In this document: positions 7,602 to 17,100 of the stretch, in pieces
Layout: each line of letters begins with the position of its first letter
Numbering within the stretch: position 1 is the stretch's first letter
Source: Phreatobacter sp.
GTDB taxonomy: Bacteria; Pseudomonadota; Alphaproteobacteria; Rhizobiales; Phreatobacteraceae
Reading direction: 5' to 3'
NCBI RefSeq assembly: GCF_022843985.1
Contig: NZ_JALHMP010000022.1
Coordinates: forward strand, 16,677 to 80,676
DNA length: 64,000 nucleotides
Program-made: the position numbers and the translations under genes
Notes under the pieces: model-generated
What the model was told of the DNA's origin: nothing
Seen by the model: only the letters and a program-made list of their open reading frames with translations
Databases searched by the model: none

Positions 7602-9302
7602 TTGACCGATGCCCTTCTCGGCCAGCCTTCCCTGACCGACCCGCGCCCGGCCTTCATGGCCGGGCGTCGTGCGTTGCTGGCCGTGGCGCTGGTTCTCGCG
7701 ACCGTCGTGATCACGCCCATTCTGGCGGTCGCCATCAGCGTGGTGCAGCAGAGCGGCGGCGCCATCGCCCATCTGGCGGAGACGGTCCTCACCGAGATCG
7801 TCCTGAACACGCTGGGGCTGATGCTGATGGTGGGGGCCGGGACCGCCGTGATCGGCGTCGGCACCGCCTGGCTGGTGACGCTGTGCCGGTTTCCCGGGTC
7901 GCGGGCGCTGGAATGGATGCTGCTGCTGCCGCTGGCCGTTCCCGCCTATATTATCGGCTATGCCTATACCGATGCCATGGCCGTTGCCGGGCCCGTCCAG
8001 AGCAGCCTCCGGGCATTCTTCGGCTGGTCGCGCAGCGACTACTGGTTCCCGGACATTCACAATCTGCCGGGTGTCAGCCTGATGCTGACCCTGGTGCTCT
8101 ACCCTTACGTCTATCTCCTCGCCCGCTCCGCCTTCCTCGACCAGTCGACCTGCGTGCTCGAGGCGGCCCGGACACTGGGGGCGAGCCCCCTGTCGGCCTT
8201 CCTGCGCGTCGGACTGCCGATGGCCCGGCCGGCCATCGCCGCCGGCGTCGCGCTGGCCCTGATGGAGGCCCTCGCCGATTTCGGCACGGTGCAGTATTTC
8301 GGTGTCACAACCTTCACGACGACGATCTACCGGACCTGGTTCGGCCTCGGCGACCGCGTCGCCGCCGGCCAGCTCGCCACAGGTCTTCTCGGTTTCGTCC
8401 TGCTGCTGGTGGCTGTCGAATTCCTGGCACGCCGCGGCCGCCGCTTCGGTGCCGGCGGCCGGCGCCACCGCACCATCGCGCCGCTCCAGCTGAGGCCGCG
8501 TGCCGCCGCGGCGGCCCTCGCCGCCTGTGCCCTGCCGGTGCTGCTCGGCTTCATCCTGCCGATCGCGGCGCTGCTGCGCCTGCATGCCATGGACGGCGAC
8601 TCCCTGGTCAACCCCCGCTTCCTCGCCTATGCGCAGAATTCCTTCGTCCTCGCCGGGGCCGCCGCCCTCGTCGTCGTGACCGCCGCGACCATGGTCGCCT
8701 ATGCCGGACGGATCGCACCGGGCCTGTTCACCAGTGCGGTGATCCGCGTCGCCAGCATCGGCTATGCCGTACCGGGCACGGTCATCGCCGTCGGTATCCT
8801 CACGGCGCTCGGCGGGCTCGACGGGGCCCTCGACGGCTGGTCGCAGGCGACGTTCGGCGCGGGGACCGGACTGCTGTTCTCCGGCTCGGCCGTCGCGCTG
8901 CTCTATGCCTATCTCGTCCGCTTCCTGGCGGTCGCGGCGGGCCCTGTCGAATCCGGGCTGCACCAGATCCCGGCCTCGCTCGACGCGGCGGCGCGCACGC
9001 TGGGTGCCAGCGCCACCAAGGTGGCCGCCGCGATCCATGCGCCGATGCTGCGACGCTCGCTGCTGACCGCGGCGCTGCTCGTCTTTGTCGACGTGCTGAA
9101 GGAACTGCCGGCGACGATCATCGTCCGGCCGTTCAACTTCGATACGCTGGCCATCCGCGTCTACAATCTCGCCTCGGACGAACGCCTCGCCCAGGCCTCG
9201 ACCGGGGCGCTGGTGATCGTCGCGATCGGCATCGTGCCGGTCATCATCCTGACGCGCATGATCGCGCGCGACACGCGCCTCGGCTCGCGGCCGGGCGCCT
9301 GA
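7602..9302 (+). CDS. Iron(III) ABC transporter permease, duplicated (FbpB type)
   Basis: An inner-membrane permease of 566 residues with two homologous halves. Each half carries an EAA loop for the ATPase: LEAARTLGASPLSAFLRVGLPMARP and DAAARTLGASATKVAAAIHAPMLRRSL. About 12 hydrophobic segments are visible. The fused double permease is the normal architecture of FbpB-type ferric transporters. The start is TTG at 7602, 9 bp after the binding-protein stop; an ATG at 7656 is a shorter alternative. The expected ATP-binding subunit does not follow. The next gene, tadA, is convergent, so the ATPase must be encoded elsewhere. Confidence 0.9.
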   Translation: MTDALLGQPSLTDPRPAFMAGRRALLAVALVLATVVITPILAVAISVVQQSGGAIAHLAETVLTEIVLNTLGLMLMVGAGTAVIGVGTAWLVTLCRFPGSRALEWMLLLPLAVPAYIIGYAYTDAMAVAGPVQSSLRAFFGWSRSDYWFPDIHNLPGVSLMLTLVLYPYVYLLARSAFLDQSTCVLEAARTLGASPLSAFLRVGLPMARPAIAAGVALALMEALADFGTVQYFGVTTFTTTIYRTWFGLGDRVAAGQLATGLLGFVLLLVAVEFLARRGRRFGAGGRRHRTIAPLQLRPRAAAAALAACALPVLLGFILPIAALLRLHAMDGDSLVNPRFLAYAQNSFVLAGAAALVVVTAATMVAYAGRIAPGLFTSAVIRVASIGYAVPGTVIAVGILTALGGLDGALDGWSQATFGAGTGLLFSGSAVALLYAYLVRFLAVAAGPVESGLHQIPASLDAAARTLGASATKVAAAIHAPMLRRSLLTAALLVFVDVLKELPATIIVRPFNFDTLAIRVYNLASDERLAQASTGALVIVAIGIVPVIILTRMIARDTRLGSRPGA

Positions 9303-9305
9303 GCT

Positions 9306-9782
9306 TCAGCGCCGGTCGCGGAAGAAGTCGCGCAGCAGTTCGGCTGCGGCCGTCTCGCTCAGTCCCCCGTAGACCTCCGGGCGGTGATGGCAGGAGGGGC
9401 TCGCGTAGAGCCGGACGCCGTTCTCGACGGCGCCGCCCTTGATGTCGGCAGCGCCGAAATAGAGCCGGCGGATGCGCGCGAAGGAGATGGCGGCGGCGCA
9501 CATCGGACAGGGTTCCAGCGTCACATAGAGATCGCAGCCGGGCAGCCGCTCGGAGCCGAGCGCCGTACAGGCGAGGCGGATCGCCAGGATCTCGGCATGG
9601 GCGGTCGGGTCGCGGTCGGCGAGCGTGCGATTGCCGGCCCGGGCGATCACGACACCGTCGCGGACGATGACCGCACCGACAGGGACCTCGCCGCGGGCGG
9701 CCGCCCGGCGGGCCTCCTCGAGGGCCGCCGCCATGGGGGAAGGGGCGGCGTCTGGTTGCTGCGAATCACCGGCTCTCGCCAT
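9306..9782 (-). CDS. tadA: tRNA-specific adenosine deaminase TadA
   Basis: Converts adenosine 34 to inosine in the anticodon of tRNA-Arg(ACG), an essential reaction. The 158 residues carry the zinc and catalytic motif HAEILAIRLA (His ligand plus proton-shuttling Glu) and the PCPMCAAAI Cys pair. GEVPVGAVIV is the usual N-terminal block. The first ATG (9782) has GGGGCG upstream; an internal ATG at 9734 would give 142 residues and cannot be excluded. It is divergent from the pseudouridine synthase gene and convergent with the iron permease, with only 3 bp between stops. Confidence 0.92.
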   Translation of the reverse strand: MARAGDSQQPDAAPSPMAAALEEARRAAARGEVPVGAVIVRDGVVIARAGNRTLADRDPTAHAEILAIRLACTALGSERLPGCDLYVTLEPCPMCAAAISFARIRRLYFGAADIKGGAVENGVRLYASPSCHHRPEVYGGLSETAAAELLRDFFRDRR

Positions 9783-9877
9783 TTCGCCCCGATCGTGCTA
9801 AAGGCCCGCGTTCCTGCCGGGGCACCCGGCCGCGCACGCCGGATGGCGCCGCGACAACCCGATCTCACGAGAACCCC

Positions 9878-12800
9878 ATGCCCCGCAAGCGCGACGATGA
9901 CCGTCCGGCCCCCGGCCGGACGCGGAAAGCCGATTCGAAAGCCGCTCCGAAGACCGCCGAGACCAAGCCCGCAGCCGCCAGGAAGGCCAGCAAGGCCGCC
10001 GCCGCCGCCGATGCAGCCGCCTCCGTGAAGGCTCCCGCGGCACCGTCCAAGGCCGCCAAGGCGGCGACTCCGGCACCGGCCAAGACCGTGAAGGCCGCGC
10101 CGGCCAAGGCGGCGGCCACTGTTGACGCCGCCAAGCCGGCGAAGACCAAGGCGGTGGCTGCGAAGAGCGCCAAGGCGGTGGTCGAAGCGGCGCCGGTCGT
10201 GACCGCCCCCAAGGCGACGAAGACAAAGGCGACAAAGGCCGAGGCGCAGAAGGCCGAGACGACCAAGACCACGGCGACCAAGACCACGGCGACCAAGACC
10301 AGGGCGACCAAGACCAGGGCGACCAAGACCAGGGCGACCAAGACCAAGGGCGCCACGCAAGCGGCAGCCGTGATACCCACGACGACACCGGCGGAAGCAA
10401 AGCCCGCCAAGGCGCCCAAGGCGAAGGTGGCCAAGGACACGCCCGCCGCCAAGACGGCGACGGCCAAGACGACCAAGACGGCCAAATCCAAGGCGCCGAA
10501 GGCCGATACCGCTGCCACCATGTCCGTGGCGCCTGCCGCCGACGTCGCGGTCCCAGAGGTCGAACCCGCTGCGGCGTTGCCGGCCAAGGCCGGGAAAGCC
10601 GCCCGCAAGGCCAAGGCGCCACGCGGAGCGAGCTACGATCCCATCGATCTCGACCTCGACCTGTCCGACGATGCGCCGGCCTTCCTCGAGGACATCGACG
10701 AGGATCCGGTGGTCAAGGCGCTGGCCCGCGAGGCCGGCATCGACAAGAAGCCGCGCGGCGAGCGTTCGCGCGACGAGCGTCCCAAGCGCGCCTTCGGCGA
10801 CGACCGTGGCCAGCGTGACCGCAACACCGTGCCGCGCGAGCGCGACCGTTCGTTCGAGCCGGTCAACCGCGGCGAGGAGCGCATCGCCCGGGTGCTCGCC
10901 CGCGCCGGCCTGTGCTCGCGCCGCGAGGCCGAGGAATGGATCGAGGCGGGCCGCGTCAGCGTCAACGGCACGGTGCTGACCTCGCCGGCCATGAACGTCA
11001 CCGAGCGCGACATGGTGCTGGTGGACGGCGAGAAGCTGCCCGAGCGCGAGCGCACGCGGCTGTGGCTCTATCACAAGCCCGCCGGCCTGGTGACCACGAA
11101 CAGCGATCCCGAGGGACGCCCGACCATCTTCGACCGCCTGCCCGACGACCTGCCGCGGGTGGTGACGGTCGGCCGCCTCGACATCAATACCGAGGGCCTG
11201 CTGCTGCTGACCAATGACGGCGGCCTCGCCCGCGTCCTCGCCCTGCCCGCCACGGGCTGGCTGCGCCGCTACCGCGTCCGCGCCCATGGCAGCGTCGACC
11301 AGGCGACGCTCGACCGCCTGCGCAAGGGCATCGAGGTGGACGGCATCGAATATGGGCCGATCGAGGCCGAACTCGACCGCGTGCAGGGCGCCAACAGCTG
11401 GCTGACCCTGTCGCTGCGCGAGGGCAAGAACCGCGAGGTGAAGAACGTCCTCGGCGCCATCGGCCTCGACGTGAACCGCCTCATCCGCGTCTCCTTCGGC
11501 CCCTTCCAGCTGGGTGAGCTGCCGGAGGGCGAGGTCGACGAGATCCGCACCCGGGTGCTGCGCGACCAGCTCGGCGACGAGCTGTCGGAACTGGCCGGCG
11601 TCGAGTTCGACCGCCCGGTCTTCGAGCAGGTGGGCGCCCGCGAGGACCGCTCCGCCCGCAAGGGTCGCCCCGAGGCGCGGCCCGACCGCGATGCCCGTCC
11701 GGCCCGCTTCGAGGCCCGCGGCGAACGCCCGGTCCGCAGCGACCGTCCTGCCCGGTTCGGCGACCGTGACGAGCGTCCCGGCCGGTTCGGCCGCGACCGC
11801 GACGACGGCGACCGGGGCGCCTCAAAGACTCCGGAGCACCGGTTCGGCAACCGTCCGCGCGTCTGGCGCGACGGCGAGGCGACCGATTTCGGACCGCGCA
11901 ACAAGGCCCGCCCGGCCTTCAAGGGCGGTCGAACGGGCGAGGAGGACGGCGCGCGCGACTTCAAGCGCGGGGCGCCAGTCACCGATTCCCGCGGCCGGCG
12001 CGTCCGCGTCGAAAAGATGGGCGGCGATGGACCGGCCGCCGAGCGGCAGGAGCGTTTCGAGAGCCGCCAGGCCCGCCAGGCCGAGGATGCCGGCGACCGG
12101 CCGTTCCGCAGCCGCGACGGCGACCGGCCGCGCGGCGACTTCAAACCCCGCGGCGAGTTCAAGCCGCGTGGCGACCGCCCGTTCCAGGACCGTGACGGCG
12201 ACGCCCCGCGCGGCGAGTTCAAGCCCCGCGGCGAGTTCAAGCCGCGTGGCGACCGCCCGTTCCGGGACCGTGACGGCGACGCCCCGCGCGGCGAGTTCAA
12301 GCCCCGCGGCGAGTTCAAGCCGCGTGGCGACCGGCCGTTCCGCGATCGCGACGGCGACGGCCCACGCGGCGAGTTCAAGCCCCGCGGCGAGTTCAAACCG
12401 CGTGGCGACCGGCCGTTCCGGGACCGTGACGGCGACGCGCCGCGCGGCGAGTTCAAGCCCCGCAGCGAGTTCAAACCGCGTGGCGACCGCCCGTTCCGCG
12501 ATCGCGACGGCGACGCGCCGCGCGGCGACTTCAAGCCCCGCGGCGAGTTCAAGCCGCGTGGTGACCGGCCGTTCCGCGATCGCGACGGCGACGCGCCGCG
12601 ACGCGACTTCAAGCCCTGGGGCGACCGCGAGGACCGCGGTGGTGGCGGCCGGGACTTCAAGCCGCGCGAGCGCAGCTTCGGCGACCGCAGCGAGCGCCCG
12701 GACGGCGACCGCCCGCGGGGCGGCAAGCCTTTCGGTGATCGCCCGCCGGGCGGCCGTTCGTTCGGCGACCGTCCCTCCGGCGGCAAGAGCTTCGGCGGTG

Positions 12801-12997
12801 CCCGCGGCGAGCGGTCCTTCGGCGACAGGCCGTCGGGGGGCAAGAGCTTCGGCGGCGCCCGCGGCGAGCGGTCCTTCGGCGACAGGCCGTCGGGGGGCAA
12901 GAGCTTCGGCGGCAAGTCCTTCGGGGGCAAACCCGGCGGCAAGCCCTTCGGGGGCAAGCCCGGCGGCAAGCCCTTCGGGGGCAAGCGGGACCGCTGA
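9878..12997 (+). CDS. rluB: RluB-type 23S rRNA pseudouridine synthase with long low-complexity arms
   Basis: The 1039-residue protein has only about 250 residues of enzyme. Residues 1-250 are Lys/Ala/Thr-rich and histone-H1-like, including TKTTA-type 5-residue repeats. Residues about 260-330 are acidic, then Arg-rich. An S4 RNA-binding domain starts near 332 (ERIARVLARAGLCSRREAEEWI). The RsuA/RluB catalytic domain follows, with VGRLDINTEGLLLLTNDGG and nucleophile D435. From about 590 to the end it is Arg/Gly/Asp-rich, with six 26-residue repeats (PRGEFKPRGEFKPRGDRPF core), then GERSFGDRPSGGKSFGGA repeats and GGKPFGGKPGGKP. A typical RluB is 250-330 residues; long basic arms are known in alphaproteobacteria, but this is extreme. 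The rsmD start codon lies 3 bp after its stop. Confidence 0.88.
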   Translation: MPRKRDDDRPAPGRTRKADSKAAPKTAETKPAAARKASKAAAAADAAASVKAPAAPSKAAKAATPAPAKTVKAAPAKAAATVDAAKPAKTKAVAAKSAKAVVEAAPVVTAPKATKTKATKAEAQKAETTKTTATKTTATKTRATKTRATKTRATKTKGATQAAAVIPTTTPAEAKPAKAPKAKVAKDTPAAKTATAKTTKTAKSKAPKADTAATMSVAPAADVAVPEVEPAAALPAKAGKAARKAKAPRGASYDPIDLDLDLSDDAPAFLEDIDEDPVVKALAREAGIDKKPRGERSRDERPKRAFGDDRGQRDRNTVPRERDRSFEPVNRGEERIARVLARAGLCSRREAEEWIEAGRVSVNGTVLTSPAMNVTERDMVLVDGEKLPERERTRLWLYHKPAGLVTTNSDPEGRPTIFDRLPDDLPRVVTVGRLDINTEGLLLLTNDGGLARVLALPATGWLRRYRVRAHGSVDQATLDRLRKGIEVDGIEYGPIEAELDRVQGANSWLTLSLREGKNREVKNVLGAIGLDVNRLIRVSFGPFQLGELPEGEVDEIRTRVLRDQLGDELSELAGVEFDRPVFEQVGAREDRSARKGRPEARPDRDARPARFEARGERPVRSDRPARFGDRDERPGRFGRDRDDGDRGASKTPEHRFGNRPRVWRDGEATDFGPRNKARPAFKGGRTGEEDGARDFKRGAPVTDSRGRRVRVEKMGGDGPAAERQERFESRQARQAEDAGDRPFRSRDGDRPRGDFKPRGEFKPRGDRPFQDRDGDAPRGEFKPRGEFKPRGDRPFRDRDGDAPRGEFKPRGEFKPRGDRPFRDRDGDGPRGEFKPRGEFKPRGDRPFRDRDGDAPRGEFKPRSEFKPRGDRPFRDRDGDAPRGDFKPRGEFKPRGDRPFRDRDGDAPRRDFKPWGDREDRGGGGRDFKPRERSFGDRSERPDGDRPRGGKPFGDRPPGGRSFGDRPSGGKSFGGARGERSFGDRPSGGKSFGGARGERSFGDRPSGGKSFGGKSFGGKPGGKPFGGKPGGKPFGGKRDR
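10261..10350 (+). repeat. Six 15-bp tandem repeats in the rluB N-terminal arm
   Basis: The unit GACCAAGACCACGGC, or GACCAAGACCAGGGC, is repeated head to tail at 10261, 10276, 10291, 10306, 10321 and 10336; the last copy diverges. It encodes the TKT-(T/R)-A type pentapeptide. Confidence 0.93.
12113..12630 (+). repeat. 78-bp coding tandem repeat array in rluB
   Basis: Units start at 12113, 12191, 12269, 12347, 12425 and 12503, and a partial seventh at 12581. Each unit is 78 bp, or 26 codons: RDGDxPRG(E/D)FKPRGEFKP then RGDRPF plus two residues. Differences between copies are mostly synonymous, suggesting recent expansion or gene conversion with purifying selection on the peptide. A second, shorter 57-bp repeat (SFGDRPSGGKSFGGARGER) follows at roughly 12760-12920. 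Confidence 0.95.
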
Positions 12998-13000
12998 GCC

Positions 13001-13555
13001 TTGCGGATCGTCGGCGGCAAGTTTCGCGGGCGCAGCCTGCTCGGACCGAAGTCGGACGCGATCCGCCCGACATCGGACCGGCTGCGCGAGAGCCTGTTCA
13101 ACGTGCTCGCCCACGGCTATGGCGATCCGTGCGACGGCGCAAGGGTCATCGACCTCTTCGCCGGTACGGGGGCCCTCGGTCTCGAGGCCCTGTCACGGGG
13201 CGCCGCCTATGCCGCCTTTGTCGACCAGAGCGCCGAGGCGCGCGGGCTGATCCGCGGCAATGTCGACGCGATGGGGCTGGCCGGCGTGACCGGGCTCCTG
13301 AAGCGCGATGCCACGAAGCTCGGCGCCTTGGCGCCCTTCGAGCCCTTCACGCTGGCCTTCTGCGATCCGCCCTATCGCAAGGGCCTCGGCGAACGGGCGC
13401 TGGCGAGCGCGCGCGCGGGCGGCTGGCTCGCCGCCGGTGCGCTCGTGGTGCTGGAGGAGGCGGCGGACATCGCCGTCGCCCTTCCCGAGGGCTATGCGCT
13501 GGAGGAACGGCGCGAGGCCGGCGAGACGCAGCTCGTGTTCCTGCGTCCCGCCTGA
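13001..13555 (+). CDS. rsmD: 16S rRNA (guanine-966-N2) methyltransferase RsmD
   Basis: Methylates G966 of 16S rRNA using S-adenosylmethionine. The 184 residues begin MRIVGGKFRGRSLLGP, the family's hallmark start. The SAM-binding loop DLFAGTGALGLEALSRGA is at about 51-68, and the catalytic DPPY of N2-guanine methylases is in FCDPPYRKGLG. The start codon is TTG at 13001, fixed by the conserved N-terminus. It lies only 3 bp after the rluB stop, so the two ribosome-modification genes are translationally close and surely co-transcribed. It is convergent with mscL. Confidence 0.94.
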   Translation: MRIVGGKFRGRSLLGPKSDAIRPTSDRLRESLFNVLAHGYGDPCDGARVIDLFAGTGALGLEALSRGAAYAAFVDQSAEARGLIRGNVDAMGLAGVTGLLKRDATKLGALAPFEPFTLAFCDPPYRKGLGERALASARAGGWLAAGALVVLEEAADIAVALPEGYALEERREAGETQLVFLRPA

Positions 13556-13564
13556 GGTCCGCCG

Positions 13565-13975
13565 CTATTTCTTCAGAAGATCGCGGATCTCGGTGAGCAG
13601 CATGACATCGGCCGGCGGTTCAGCCGGCGCGGCCGGCGCCGCCGCTTCCTGCCGCTTCAGACGGTTCATGCCCTTGACCACCATGAACATGACCGCGGCG
13701 ATGATCATGAAATTGATGGCGATGGTGATGAAGCGGCCATAGGCGATGACCGCGCCCTGCTTCTGGGCATCGGCAAGGTTGGTGGCGGTGACCGACTTGC
13801 TCAGGGCCAGGAAATAATTGGTGAAGTCGAAGCCGCCGATGGCGCCGAGGATCGGCATGAACAGGTCGCCGACGATGGATTCGACGATGCGGCCGAAGGC
13901 GGCCCCGATGATCACGCCGATCGCGAGATCGACGACATTGCCCTTGAGGGCAAATTCCTTGAATTCCTTGAGCAT
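13565..13975 (-). CDS. mscL: Large-conductance mechanosensitive channel MscL
   Basis: An inner-membrane osmotic safety valve, 136 residues from [37 protein letters not shown], the canonical MscL start and first transmembrane helix. The second helix is [25 protein letters not shown], followed by the cytoplasmic helix ending [11 protein letters not shown]. Length and both helices are standard. The frame extends upstream to 14017, but those 14 residues are not part of the family and ATG 13975 is the correct start. Confidence 0.96.
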   Translation of the reverse strand: MLKEFKEFALKGNVVDLAIGVIIGAAFGRIVESIVGDLFMPILGAIGGFDFTNYFLALSKSVTATNLADAQKQGAVIAYGRFITIAINFMIIAAVMFMVVKGMNRLKRQEAAAPAAPAEPPADVMLLTEIRDLLKK

Positions 13976-14173
13976 GATCCGCCCCCTCATCTCTTGTGCC
14001 TGCGATGGAATCGCCACAGGAGGATTGGACAGACATTGAGGGAATGCAATGTATTTCCCTTACGGCATGTCGCAAGGCCGTGGACAGGCCCCTGCCCGCA
14101 TGATCAAGTCTTGGCCCTCGACGGGATCGCCATCACAGTGCTCCCATGACAATGTTTGCGTGACAGGGCTGCC

Positions 14174-17100
14174 ATGAGCATGGGTCTGGTCATCATTCTG
14201 ACCGCCTTCGCCTATCTCGGCGCGCTGTTCATCGTGGCCTATTGGGGCGACAGGCGCCGGGCCCAGGAAAAGGCGATCCGGCAGAGCCGGACATGGATCT
14301 ATCCCCTGTCGCTCGCGGTCTACTGCACCTCCTGGACGTTCTTCGGATCGGTCGGCCTCGCCTCGCGCTCGGGCTTCGATTTCCTCGCCATCTATATCGG
14401 ACCCATGCTGCTCTTCGGGCTGCTCTGGCCGCTGGTCCGCCGCGTCGTGCGGATCACCAAGGCGCAGAACATCACCTCCATCGCCGACTTCATCGGCGCC
14501 CGCTACGGCAAGAGCCAGGCCGTCGCCGGCATGGTCTGCCTCATCGTCACCTTCGGCACGATCCCCTATGTGGCGCTCCAGTTGAAGGCGGTGTCCGCAT
14601 CGCTGATGACGACGATCCGTCCCGACGAGATCGTCAACGTGACGCAGGACCTGCCGTTCTTCGGCGATCTCGCCCTCGTCGTGGCCGTCTCCATGGCGGT
14701 GTTCGCCATGCTCTTCGGCACCCGGCACGCCGACGCCACCGAGCACCAGGACGGGCTGATCCTGGCGGTGGCGGCGGAATCGATCGTCAAGCTTGTCTGT
14801 TTCCTCGCCATCGGCTTCTACGTCACCTATGTGATGTTCGGCGGTTTTGCCGATCTGTTCGGCCAGGCCATGGCGCGGCCGGATATCGTCGGCTCGGTGC
14901 TGCGCTGGCCGGATCCCTCCACCTTCATCGCCATGAGCGCCCTGTCCTTCTGCTGCGCCATCCTGCTGCCACGCATGTTCCATGTCGGCGTGGTGGAGAA
15001 CCATTCGGAGGCCGAGATCCGCCGGGCCTCCTGGCTCTTTCCGCTTTATCTCGTGCTGATCAACCTCTTCGTCATCCCGATCGCGATCGCCGGCCTTCTG
15101 GTCTTTCCGCCGGGCTCGATGGACAGTGACATGACGGTGGTGGCGCTGCCGATGTCGCGCGGCAACGAGATTCTGACCCTGGCGGCCTTCATCGGCGGCC
15201 TGTCCGCCGCCACCGCCATGGTCATCGTCGCCAGCGTCGCCCTGTCGATCATGATCTCCAACGACGTGGTCATTCCCTCGCTGCTGACGCTGCGCGGTCG
15301 GCTGCTGGCGACGGAAGGCCCGGCAGACGAGCGGACCGATCTCGGGCCGACCATCCTGATGATCCGCCGCACCATCATTCTGGCGGTGATGATCGGCGCC
15401 TATCTCTATTACCGCGTGGCGGGCGAGGCGCAGCTGGCCTCGATCGGCCTCCTCTCCTTCGCGGCGGTGGCGCAACTGGCGCCGGCCTTCTTCGGCGGGC
15501 TGTTCTGGCGGCGCGCCAATGCCGGCGGCGCGGTGGCGGGGATGGCGGCGGGTCTTGCGGTCTGGGCCTACACGCTGCTCGTCCCCATGCTGGCGACGAC
15601 GGGAGCGCTGCCCTCCAGCCTCGTCGCGACGGGGCCCTTCGGCATCGAGTGGCTGCGGCCGCAGAACCTGTTCGGCATGGTCGACCTGCCGCCGCTCGCC
15701 CACGGGGTCTTCTGGTCGCTGCTGCTCAATGTCGTGCTGCTGGTCGGGATCTCGCTCCTGCGCCGCGCCTCGGCGATCGAGGTCATGCAGTCCAAGGTCT
15801 TCCTGCCATCGCCACCGTCGGACTATGCGCCGAGCTTCCGGCTCTGGCGCAGCGCGGTGACGGTGGAGGACGTGCGCTCGACGGTGGCGCGCTATCTCGG
15901 GGCCGAGCGCACCCATGCGGCCTTCGAGAGCTATGCCATGGAACAGGGCATTCCGCTGGAGGGCGGGGCCGAGGCCGATATCGGCCTGCTGCGCTATTCG
16001 GAACGTCTGCTCGCCTCGGCCATCGGCACGGCCTCGTCGCGGCTGGTCCTGTCATTGCTCCTGAAGAAGCGCTCGGTGTCGACGACCGACGCGCTGAAGC
16101 TGCTCGACGATGCCAATGCGGCGATGCAGTACAACCGCGAGGCGCTGCAGACGGCCCTCGAACATGCCCGCCAGGGCGTCAGCGTCTTCGATGCCGACGG
16201 CAATCTGATGGTGTGGAACCGGCCCTTCGCCGAGGTCCTCGCCCTGCCTGCCGAGACGCTGCATATCGGCGTCGGCTTCGACCGGATCCTGCGGGCGCTG
16301 GCGGTCCGCGGCGAATTCGGACCGGGCGATGTCGACGACCTCGTCGCCGAGCGCGCCGACCGCCTGCTGCGCGCCGACGAGCCGCAGATCGAACGCCTGG
16401 CCATGCTTGGGCTGTTCATCGAGGTGCGCGCCGCCCGCCTGCCGGACGGCGGTATCGTCACCACCTATACCGACGTCACCGCCTCGGTCGCCGCGGCGGA
16501 GGAACTGGAACGGGCCAACGAGACCCTGGAGCGCCGGGTTCGCGAGCGGACGGAAGAGCTGACGCGGCTCAATGCCGAACTGGCCAAGGCCAAGCAGGAG
16601 GCCGACGAGGCCAACCTCTCCAAGACGCGCTTCCTGGCGGCCGCCAGCCACGACATCCTGCAACCGCTGAACGCAGCCCGCCTCTACACGACCAGCCTGG
16701 TCGAGCGTGGCACCGACGGCGACGAGCGCCGGCTGGTGGACAATGTCGACGCCTCGCTCGAGGCGGTGGAGGAGATCCTGGCGGCGCTTCTCGACATTTC
16801 GCGGCTCGATGCGGGCGCGATGAAGCCGGAATTCGGCAGTTTCCGCATCGACGAGCTGTTCCGGCAGCTTGCCGTCGAATTCGCCCCGATCGCCGAGCAG
16901 AAGGGTCTCAGCCTCACCTTCGTGCCGACGGCATTGGCCATCCATTCCGACCGGCGGCTGCTGCGCCGGCTGCTGCAGAACCTCATCTCCAACGCCATCA
17001 AGTACACCGCCAAGGGCGGCGTTCTCATCGGCTGCCGCCGCCGCGGCAAGAAGCTGTCACTGGAGGTCCATGATAGCGGCCCCGGCATTCCCCAGGCCAA

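Noticed and set aside
12113..12920. CRISPR-like or IS-related direct repeats
   Set aside because: Units are contiguous without spacers, keep the reading frame and encode a repeated peptide, so they are coding tandem repeats.
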